Positions 54,601-61,800 of a stretch of 64,000 nucleotides of DNA are shown in pieces. Source of the stretch: Salvelinus alpinus (taxonomy: Eukaryota; Chordata; Actinopteri; Salmoniformes; Salmonidae); the NCBI RefSeq assembly GCF_045679555.1, contig NC_092099.1, positions 10,400,076 to 10,464,075 on the forward strand, in the 5' to 3' direction. The notes beneath the pieces are model-generated. The model saw only the letters and a list, made by a program, of their open reading frames with translations, was not told where the DNA came from and searched no databases. Both the position numbers and the translations under genes were made by a program. Numbering within the stretch: position 1 is the first letter of the stretch; every line of letters starts with the position of its first letter.

Positions 54601-57600
54601 TTGCAGACACGTATGTAGCTACTGTATTTATAGCTACCAGATATGTGATAACTATGTCTCCATACTGGGCGTTACAGAAAAGCCTTATACAAGATGTCAC
54701 CTTAGATTTTTCAACTTAACTTTTCTTGGTTATACTTTCTTTGTTCTCGATTCGGTCAAAAAAGTATCTTAGAAATGTGTTAGTTGCAGGTCATTCTACA
54801 AAAACAAAAAAAGATATTAAATCTACGTTTTGCACCAAGTGAGGTGTTCCCTCGCCATTTTAGCTGCCAGACATCTTGCATTTTACAACATCTTTGCAGG
54901 AACTGTAGAAGTAGATGACAGATTGCGCAACCAAAACAAAGATCTACACACATGCAAGAGGGATTTCTCACTTGGTAAAAAAACAAGATTACATGGCAAG
55001 AATAGTAGCACTGTTTTGCCAAGCGTTTTTGCAGTTTTTTTTTGTAGAACCACCTGCAACTGGACACAGACATTTAAAGATACTTTTTTCACTGACTCAA
55101 GAACGAAGAAAGTGTCGCCAAGGACGGTTAGTTAAAGTCTATGGCGCTGTTTTGTATAGTGCTTTCCTGTAATGCCCAGTATGGAAAGTTTACACATATC
55201 GGGCACACAAACTGGTAGCTACTGTATTTACAAACCTGCAGGTGGTTTGAAGGGTTGCGGACAATGCCTGACACCAGGTCTGTGTGTCCCTGCAAATCAT
55301 GGACGCATTCCTCAGAGCTGGAACTGTACACTTTCACTGACTCCCCCGAGGCACACAAAAGGAACCTGGTGAAAAGGACCGGAAAGAAATCAGTTTACAG
55401 ACTATGATTATTCCCGATTCAACATAGACACCCGACTGTTTATTATGATTAGCTAACTAGCTAGCTAAATACCAAAAACAGGTCTAGCTAGCTTACGATA
55501 GCGGTTAGGTGCTTTTAGCAACTCAGGTGTATTTACATACAATAGAAGAAACGCTAGCGTATTGGGTTGCACAAAAACAGAAATAAAATTCTGGGAAGCC
55601 AGAAGTTAAAAACAATTCCATTTCAACTTACTGTGCCGGTGGCCATGGCGGGTTGGTCATTATGACGGGAGGGAATTTGAGACACATTATCTAAAAGATT
55701 GTATTATTTAACAGACTTTCCAAACGTGGGTCTGTTGTAGACCCACTTCCTCTCTGCTTACCTCAAATAAAAGTCCTGCACGTGTGCAATATGTAGATAA
55801 AAAGGAATAACTTCTGGGGGACTTATTTTGACATGAGGTAAGCAGAGAGGAAGTGGGTCCCTTAAGTGTTATCAAACGTGGCACCAAAAATATAAGAACG
55901 CACCATGTAAAGTGTCAGTCCCATGTTTCATGAGCTGAAATAAAAGAACCCAGCAATTTTCCATACGCACAAAAAGCTTCCCTCATTTTGTGCACAAATT
56001 TGCTTACATCCCTTTTAGTGATAATTTCTCCTTTGCCAAGATAATCCATCCACCGGACAGGTGTGGCATATCAAAAAGCGGATTAAACAGCATAATAATT
56101 CATTACACAGGTGCACCTTGTGCTGGGGACAATAAAAGGCCACTCAAATTTGCAGTTGTCACAACACAATGACACACATTTCTGAAGTTGAGGGAGTGTG
56201 TAATTGGCATGCTGACTGCAGGAATGTCCACCAGAGCTTTTGCCAGAGAACTGAATGTTCCTTTCTCTACCATAAGCTGCCTCCAACGTTGTTTTAGAGA
56301 ATTTGGCAGTACGTCCAACCAGTCTCACAACCGCAGACCAAGTGTAACCACGCCAGCCCAGGAACTCCACATCCGGCTTCTTCACCTGCGGGATCATTTG
56401 TTACCAGCCATCCAAACAGCTGATGAAACTGTGGGTTTGCACAACCGAATAATTTCTGCAGAAACTGTCAGAAACCGTCTCAAGGAAGCTTCTCTGCGTG
56501 CTCGTCGTCCTCACCAGGGCATTGACCTGACTGCAGTTCGGCATCCTAACCGACTTCAGTGGGCAAATGCTTACCTTCGATGGCCACTGGCATGCTGGAG
56601 AAGTGTGCTCTTCAAAGATGATTCCCAGTTTCAACCGTACCGGGAAAATGGCAGACAGCATGTATGGAATCGTGTGGGCGAGTGGTTCGCTCAATGTGGG
56701 CGGTGGGCTTATGGTATGGGCAGGCATAAGCTACGGACAACGGACACTATTGCATTTTATCGATGGCAATTTGAATGCAGAAATAACGTGACGAGATCCT
56801 GAGGCCCACTGTTGTGCCACTCATCCCCCACCATCACCTCATGTTTTAGCATGATAATGCACTGCCCCATGTCGCAAGTATCTGTACACAATTCCTGGAA
56901 GCTAAAAATGTCCCAGTTCTTCCATGGCCTGAAACTTACCAGACATGTCACCCACTGAGCACAATTGGGATGCTCTGGATCAATGTGTATGACAGCATGT
57001 TCCAGTTCCTGACAATATTCAGCAACTTCGCACAGCCATTGAAGAAGGGGACAACAATCCACAGGCCACAACCAAGAGCCTGATCAACTCTATGCAAAGG
57101 CGATGTGGGGTGCTGCATAAGGCAAATAGTGGTCACACCAGAAACTGACTGGTTTTGTGATCCATGCCCCTACCAGGTAAGGTATCTATGACCAACAGAT
57201 GTATATCTGTATTCCCAGTCATGTGAAATCAATAGATTAGGGCCTAATGAATTAATTTAAAATGACAGATTTTCTTATAAATAGTAACTAAGGAAAATCT
57301 TTGAAATTGTTGCCTGTTGCATTTTTATTTTTGTTCTGTGCAGTGGTGTAATGTACTTAAAAAAGTATTTTCTTTTGGAATCCAAAATAATGTACTTTTT
57401 ACTGAATACAATTTCTGACCTTTTGAATGCTTAGCAGGACAGGAAAATGGTCACCCCTACTGCCACTGATCTGGTGACTCAATAAACACACATCCTTAAT
57501 TTGTAAATTATGTCAGTGTTGGAGCCCCTGGCTATCCATAAATTAAAAAAAACAAGAATATGGTGCCGTCTGGTTTACTTAATATAAGCAATTATTTATA

Positions 57601-58338
57601 AGTTTATAAGTATATTTTATCCAATTACATTTTTAATACTTAAGTATATTTAAAACCAAATACTTTTAGACTATTATTTTGCTGGGTGACTTTAACTTGA
57701 GTAAAAGTAAAGATACCTTAATAGAAAATGACTGTCATGTATGACAATTGGGTACTATTTCCACCACTGCACTTGGTTCTGTGTATAAGCCATTTAGCAA
57801 GAACTTTTACCCAAAGCGATTTAGCTACGATCATGCAGTATATCGTCCCTAGAGATACGGAATATGCCGCTGTTAAGTGGACGCCTGACTACGTACGGAA
57901 GCTTCCTCAACGAGTCGTCTGTATAAACAATGGTTCGTTGCGGGACGAAGCAATGGCCTTGCACGTATACATTTTACGTATGGGTGCTCCCGGGAATCGA
58001 ACCCATAATTCTTGCGTTGCAAGCGCCATGCTGTACCAACTGAGCTACAGGACCACAGACAACAATAGCCAACGTTACGTTTCTCTCAAGATTAGAATAC
58101 TTGTGTTGTAGCTATACAGTAACACGTTAGCTAACGTGCTAGCTAACTAGCCACAGTAGCTAGCCAGGGCTACAGTTTGCATCCATGCCATACTTGTGAC
58201 ATACAGTTAATTCAGGTTTAGCTCATGTCAGCTGCAAAGTACACACACGTACCTGGAATCATTTGTAATAACTGGCTCTCTGAAGTTTATTTTGCTGCCA
58301 CCACGGTGAACCACGCGTATTTCTGCGTGCGCCACCAT
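39439..58338 (-). CDS. wdr75: WD repeat-containing protein 75, complete coding region in 20 exons
   Basis: WDR75 (yeast Utp17/Nan1 equivalent) is a nucleolar WD-repeat protein of the t-UTP/UtpA part of the small-subunit processome, needed for pre-rRNA transcription and 18S processing. Minus-strand exons are 58253-58338, 55236-55365, 54417-54482, 52839-52938, 52538-52659, 52276-52346, 51827-51943, 51618-51706, 50010-50168, 48373-48548, 47943-48118, 46390-46541, 46038-46212, 44902-44996, 44659-44754, 44261-44430, 43936-43995, 43677-43811, 43264-43355 and 39439-39658. All are GT-AG with consistent phase: 2487 nt, 828 aa, against 830 in human. Start [22 protein letters not shown]-like units include [26 protein letters not shown] and [11 protein letters not shown], forming two propellers; the C-terminus is an acidic Glu-rich tail followed by a basic segment. 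Nearly every intron carries mobile DNA. Confidence 0.97.
41105..42419 (+). mobile_element. Tc1-like transposon nested in the above
   Basis: 1315 bp with TIRs 'ctaccgttcaaaagtttgga' and 'ccaaacttttgaacggtagt', TA on each side (41103-41104, 42420-42421). Right TIR better preserved. Confidence 0.85.
41330..42250 (+). pseudogene. Tc1-like transposase, inactivated
   Basis: Plus strand. 41512-41835 holds [18 protein letters not shown] (GRP hinge between DNA-binding and catalytic parts) and [18 protein letters not shown]. Upstream (41480) a TGA interrupts; downstream the [11 protein letters not shown]-equivalent lies at 42077-42110 in another frame ([13 protein letters not shown]). Poly-A at 41836 and frameshifts break it. 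Confidence 0.75.
42816..43263. other. wdr75 intron 19, unassigned part
   Basis: Nothing recognised beyond an A-rich run near 43090. Confidence 0.4.
43264..43355 (-). CDS. wdr75: wdr75 coding exon 19
   Basis: 92 bp encoding [20 protein letters not shown] and [11 protein letters not shown] poly-C run lies just upstream in the intron (about 43402-43416). Confidence 0.96.
43677..43811 (-). CDS. wdr75: wdr75 coding exon 18
   Basis: 135 bp encoding [20 protein letters not shown] and [20 protein letters not shown] to IAIKE. Confidence 0.96.
43936..43995 (-). CDS. wdr75: wdr75 coding exon 17
   Basis: 60 bp encoding [20 protein letters not shown]. Confidence 0.94.
44261..44430 (-). CDS. wdr75: wdr75 coding exon 16
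   Basis: 170 bp encoding [20 protein letters not shown], then [15 protein letters not shown]. Confidence 0.97.
44659..44754 (-). CDS. wdr75: wdr75 coding exon 15
   Basis: 96 bp encoding [20 protein letters not shown] and [11 protein letters not shown]. Confidence 0.96.
44902..44996 (-). CDS. wdr75: wdr75 coding exon 14
   Basis: 95 bp encoding [20 protein letters not shown] and [11 protein letters not shown]. Confidence 0.96.
44997..46037. other. wdr75 intron 13
   Basis: No repeat boundaries, RNA gene or coding signal recognised. 45940-46010 is TG-rich. Confidence 0.4.
46038..46212 (-). CDS. wdr75: wdr75 coding exon 13, with tandem NAGNAG acceptor
   Basis: 175 bp encoding [20 protein letters not shown] and [18 protein letters not shown]. 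The acceptor reads CAGCAG; using the upstream AG would start the exon at 46215 and change Glu to Ala-Glu, both in frame. Confidence 0.94.
46390..46541 (-). CDS. wdr75: wdr75 coding exon 12
   Basis: 152 bp encoding [20 protein letters not shown] and [20 protein letters not shown]. Confidence 0.97.
46608..47793 (+). mobile_element. Tc1-like transposon in wdr75 intron 11, degenerate
   Basis: Left end 'agtgtatgtttaagtatgtg' then GACACCCCTTC; right end near 'cggccacatacact'. Plus-strand transposase traces include [13 protein letters not shown]-type sequence near 46980 and [11 protein letters not shown] near 47535. Many stops. About 1.2 kb. Confidence 0.7.
47943..48118 (-). CDS. wdr75: wdr75 coding exon 11
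   Basis: 176 bp encoding [40 protein letters not shown] and [11 protein letters not shown]. Confidence 0.97.
48373..48548 (-). CDS. wdr75: wdr75 coding exon 10
   Basis: 176 bp encoding [31 protein letters not shown] and [12 protein letters not shown]. Confidence 0.97.
48651..49764 (-). mobile_element. Tc1-like transposon in wdr75 intron 9, degenerate
   Basis: TIRs 'agtggggtccaaaattattg' and 'caaatgttggaccccact' about 1.1 kb apart. Minus-strand 48829-49086 keeps [19 protein letters not shown], the NPIENLW-type Glu block of a Tc1 transposase; the rest is lost. Confidence 0.8.
49628..49705 (+). repeat. Retroposon 3' tail fragment inside the Tc1 copy
   Basis: 'acaagcatttcgctacaccc' through 'cagcaataaaattcgatttg' is a short piece resembling the 3' end of a fish non-LTR element; its mirror begins at about 59545-59575. 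Confidence 0.55.
50010..50168 (-). CDS. wdr75: wdr75 coding exon 9
   Basis: 159 bp encoding [16 protein letters not shown] through [20 protein letters not shown] to HSDN. Confidence 0.97.
50250..50600 (+). repeat. Third copy of hAT-like element family
   Basis: Shares 'tgcattttatattgaaagtc' and 'tttatcatagaaagaatgta' with 38093-38330, same orientation. Ends not defined. Confidence 0.65.
50601..51617. other. wdr75 intron 8, unassigned part
   Basis: No coding signal. 'aagattacatggcaa' followed by 'aatagtagcactg' at about 51287-51310 recurs at 54987-55015, so some of this is dispersed repeat. Confidence 0.4.
51618..51706 (-). CDS. wdr75: wdr75 coding exon 8
   Basis: 89 bp encoding [20 protein letters not shown] and VNTLQFTPE. 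Confidence 0.97.
51827..51943 (-). CDS. wdr75: wdr75 coding exon 7
   Basis: 117 bp encoding the WD unit with [20 protein letters not shown] and GKIRL. A run of Lys precedes it. Confidence 0.97.
52276..52346 (-). CDS. wdr75: wdr75 coding exon 6
   Basis: 71 bp encoding [20 protein letters not shown] and KSY. Confidence 0.96.
52538..52659 (-). CDS. wdr75: wdr75 coding exon 5
   Basis: 122 bp encoding [20 protein letters not shown] to ASFGRE. Confidence 0.96.
52839..52938 (-). CDS. wdr75: wdr75 coding exon 4
   Basis: 100 bp encoding [20 protein letters not shown] and [14 protein letters not shown] Tc1 element ends 34 nt upstream of its acceptor. Confidence 0.95.
52973..54356 (+). mobile_element. 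Tc1-like transposon in wdr75 intron 3
   Basis: 1384 bp with left end CAGAACCAGTCAAAAGTTGA after TA (52971-52972) and right end 'ttgactagtactg' before TA (54357-54358). The plus-strand transposase is broken: 53470-53820 holds [20 protein letters not shown] and [19 protein letters not shown]; 53836-54054 holds [16 protein letters not shown] (second Asp). A deleted copy of the same family lies at 62070-62419. Confidence 0.88.
54417..54482 (-). CDS. wdr75: wdr75 coding exon 3
   Basis: 66 bp encoding [20 protein letters not shown] and IK, a classic WD repeat end. Confidence 0.97.
54761..55090. repeat. Foldback repeat in wdr75 intron 2
   Basis: 'aaaaaagtatctta' plus 'gttgcaggtcattctac' (54759-54805) is mirrored at 55038-55091. 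Arms are about 50 bp, imperfect; the spacer is about 230 bp. Confidence 0.65.
55236..55365 (-). CDS. wdr75: wdr75 coding exon 2
   Basis: 130 bp encoding [20 protein letters not shown] and [18 protein letters not shown], the first WD unit. Confidence 0.97.
55738..55860. repeat. Foldback repeat in wdr75 intron 1
   Basis: 'gacccacttcctctctgctt' ACCTCA (55739-55764) is mirrored by TGAGGT 'aagcagagaggaagtgggtc' (55834-55859); short spacer of about 70 bp. The core arms look perfect. Confidence 0.8.
55876..57343 (+). mobile_element. Tc1-like transposon in wdr75 intron 1
   Basis: Ends resemble inverted repeats: left 'caccaaaaatataagaacgc', right 'gttgcatttttatttttgtt'. TA duplication not clear because both ends are mutated. 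About 1.47 kb. Confidence 0.75.
56188..57170 (+). pseudogene. Tc1-like transposase, inactivated
   Basis: 56188-56802 encodes a long N-terminal and central part: [20 protein letters not shown] (helix-turn-helix), [20 protein letters not shown] and VLFKDDSQF where the usual FTDESRF stands (first Asp kept). It then frameshifts into [20 protein letters not shown] (56695-56760). The second Asp region ([10 protein letters not shown]) is in yet another frame near 56850 and the Glu block is degraded. Confidence 0.82.
57785..58057 (-). mobile_element. tRNA-derived SINE with Ala-like head
   Basis: Minus-strand head 'cctgtagctcagttggtaca' (A box), anticodon loop CTTGCAA and B box GGTTCGATTCC resemble tRNA-Ala(TGC), but acceptor positions 4 and 7 and one anticodon-stem pair do not match, so it is not a functional tRNA gene. 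The other end, 'cgctttgggtaaaagttctt' GCTAAATGG, is the typical SINE tail. An unrelated stretch of about 120 bp lies between. Confidence 0.75.
58253..58338 (-). CDS. wdr75: wdr75 coding exon 1
   Basis: ATG at 58338 in the context AAGATGG; encodes [20 protein letters not shown] to NDS. Donor GTACGT. Confidence 0.93.
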
Positions 58339-58858
58339 CTTTTCGAATTTCAACTATGAACCTTCGCCTCTGACCCAACAACACTTGGCTTGCTTCTGTC
58401 CTTGTTTATTCAAAACTGGTTCGTAGTCGCCCTCAAGCGTTCTTCTCCAATTACTGCATTTGATTTTTTTAAATTATTATTTCACCTTATTTAACTAGGC
58501 AAGTCAGTTAAGAACACATTCTTATTTACAATGTTATGTATTGCTCATCATTGTTGTCGGCTGTTGTTTACTTATTTATTTGTTGTCATCACATTATTGT
58601 ACAAAAAAACGGAAACGTAGCTAATACACCAGTATTTATTGTTTCGAGTGGTCTTTTTAGTGGTATGGGGATCCAGTATTGCGTCGCTGATCGCATTGAT
58701 TGACAGATCATCCCTGAAGTTGTTTTATTACGTAAAAGTTCTTTCACATTATGACGTTGGCTGAGTTACCGTATAAAATGCGATAGCTTACCTCTTTGGT
58801 AATCACTTGGTAAAGTTTTACATGATGGGAACATAGGCTCCAGCCATAGACTTTAACC
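58339..58858. promoter_or_regulatory. Possible bidirectional promoter region
   Basis: 520 bp separate the divergent start codons of wdr75 (58338, -) and the right-hand gene (58859, +). On the plus strand a TATAAAA (58774-58780) and a TGACGT (58754-58759) lie 80-105 bp before the ATG. No transcription start is proven. Confidence 0.45.
58471..58541 (-). repeat. SINE 3' tail fragment between wdr75 and the right-hand gene
   Basis: 'cttatttaactaggcaagtc' and 'taagaacacattcttattta' are the reverse of the tail seen at 18480-18535. The head is missing. Confidence 0.8.
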
Positions 58859-58873
58859 ATGGAGGATAATAAG
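58859..58873 (+). CDS. Unidentified gene, coding exon 1
   Basis: ATG in the strong context AACCATGG, five codons MEDNK, then consensus donor GTAAGC. Confidence 0.55.
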
Positions 58874-61800
58874 GTAAGCCTATGAATTGCTAACAGAGAA
58901 GCCCTATTCAGTGGTGCAGGAAACGCTGCACCGTCTTTTTTTTATGCTGCGGCAGGAACCACAGGGTATACAAGACATGCCGATAGGGGTGCCGCAAGTA
59001 GTGGCAGCTGGGTGGCGGTGTGGGCTAACGTTAATGTGCCGCTAATATTATACTTTTTAATATTGTAATTTTTTTAATGCATTATAATAACCTATGGGAC
59101 TTGTTATACATAAAATATGATCCTTGCAAAGATAACAGCAGTAGGCTATTTATCATAATTTTACCTAAATTATAATAATAATAGGTGACTCCATAACGCA
59201 TTCATTACGAATCTTGATATCAGGCAATAGGATCTATGTGTATTTATAGCGAAAACCTGTACTGTAAAAAAATACAACTGTCAACTCCGTCCGTGTAGCC
59301 ATTTTGTTAGTTATTTAGCAGTCTTATGGCTTGGCGATTGAAGCTGTTCAGGAGCCTGTTGGTGTCAGACTTGATGCACGGTACCGCTTGCTGTGCCGAA
59401 GCAGAGAGAACAGTCTATGGCTTGGGTGGCAGGAGTTTTTAACGATTTCCGGGCCTTCCTTTCACAACGCCTGATATACAGGTCCTGGATGACAGGGAGC
59501 ACAGCCCTGGTGATCAAATTGTATTTGGCACATACACATGTTTAGCTGATGTTATTGCAGGTGTAGCGAAATGCTTGTGTTTCTAGCTCAAACAGTGCAG
59601 AAATATCTAACAAGTAATATCTAACAATACACACAATCTAAAGTAAAGGAATGGAATTAATAATATATAAATATTTGGATGAGCAATGTCAGAGCAGCAT
59701 AGACTAAGATACAGTAGAATTGGAAGGATACAGTATATACATATGAGATGAGTAATGCAAAATATGTAATGAAACAGGCAGGGAGCAGGTCTCGAACCCT
59801 CAACCTTCTAGCCCGAAGTCCAGCTTGCTATCGACTGTGCCCCAAAAGCGTGCTCGAGTGGCAGAGTCGATATCTGCGCTTATAAACCCAGGGTCGTTAC
59901 AATATGTAAACATTATTAAAGTGAATAGTGTTCCATTGTTAAAGTGGCCAGTGATTTCAAGTCTCTGTATATAGGGCAGCAGCCTCTAATGTGCTAGTGA
60001 TGGCAATTTAACAGTCTGATGGCCATGAGATAGAAGCTGTTTTTCCATCTCTCTTCTGGATGATAGCGGGGTGAACAGGCAGTGGCTCGGGTGGTTGTTG
60101 CCCTTGATGATCTTTTTGGCTTTCTTGTGACATCGGGTGCTGTAGGTGTCCTGGAGTGCAGGTAGCTTGCCCCTGGTGATGCGTTGGTTGGGCTGATTTA
60201 CTAGGCTGTCCGCACCACCCTCTGTCGCGCCATGCAATCGTGGGCGGTGCTATTACCATACCAAGCAGTGATGCAGCCAGTCAAGATGCTCCTAATTGTA
60301 CAGCTGTAAAACTTTTTGAGGATTTGAGGACCCATGCCTAGGGCTGTGGCGGTCATGAAATTGTGTCAGCTGGTGATTGTCAAGCAAATAACTGCTGGTC
60401 TCACAGTAATTGACCTTTAATTAACATAAACACATTTAGCATCTCCTGGCTTCCACGCATAGCCTACAAACCACTGATGCAGACCATTGCGACATCTACA
60501 TATTAAAAAGTCTAATAAATCCATGTAATGTAGCCTACACCATCACAATAAATCCAGTCTAAAATGTAGTCTATTTCAGAAGAACAGAATAGCATACTCT
60601 GACTTGCCCTTATGTTAGACCCTGATCTGGCTATGCCATATGGCTACACTGGTTCATTTAGCAGACAAGATTTGGTTAGAATTCCATGGCATTATTTTAT
60701 ATTATTTTATAGTATGAAGAATACAATTGAACATAGCTGAATAAAATAAAATGTTTTCTCCAAGCGATTTTAGGGAGTGCGCACATGTGGCTATTCTGTG
60801 TTTAGCCGTTAACAAAGAAATAGGTACTCCTATATGCTTAATTTAGAGTTATTTATGTAACTTTAGTTGTGATACAAACGTTGGGTTATCCGTTTTGATT
60901 TTGAATACATTCTAAGGCTGTATGATTTGCCTCTAATGATGATTTGAAAAAAGTCGCATGAAAGGCATGAGCTCTGCTTAGTTTTTTTGCTCAGGCTGCA
61001 CACTGTTATTCACAATTTGACAAGCACTTAATAATACCTCAAATTACCCGGCGACATCCCCTTTGTGTGACCGTAATGCCCCCTAAAAAAATCCATGCCT
61101 TTTGCGGCCAGTGTCCATTGTCTCCCTGGGCTGAATATAATAATGGCTAAGGGCTGTATCCAGGCACTTCGCGTTTCGGCTTGCTTCAGAACAGCCCTTA
61201 GCCGTGGTAAAATGGCCATATAGCACCCCCCCCCCCCCCCCCCCTGTGCCTTATTGCGTAATTATAAACCAGGCAGTTTGGTCCTGGATGCTTATTGGCT
61301 GAAACAGCATTTCAGCCATGTGTATATACGACAATATACCACGGGTTTGATGCAAATATACTTGTTACTGTTCTTATTGATGTTGGTAACCAGTTTTTAT
61401 TAGCAATATGGCACCTCAGTGTTTGTGGTATATGGCCAATATACCACGGCTAAGAGCTGTATCCAAGCAGTTTTGCCTAAGAACAGCGCTTAGCCATAGT
61501 ATATTGGCCATTATAAACTGGGTGATTCGAGCCCTGAATGCTGATTGGCTGAAAGCTGTGGTATATCAGAGCGTATACCACGGGTATGACAAAACATTTA
61601 TTTTTACTCTTCTAATTAAGTTGGTAACCAGTTTTAATAACTCTGCGTTGTGTCGTGCGTAAGAACAGCTCTTAGCTGTGGTATATTGCACATATCCATG
61701 AGCATTTAAAGAATGGTCTAATTTGTTCCAATCAGAGTTTAAACGAAGATGATCCACATGATCACCAAAGTTTGGAAGGTCAAGTCCAGAAAATGAAGAA

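Noticed and set aside
57985-58057. Functional tRNA-Ala(TGC) gene on the minus strand
   Set aside because: Two acceptor-stem mismatches and one anticodon-stem mismatch, and the SINE tail downstream, mark it as a SINE head.
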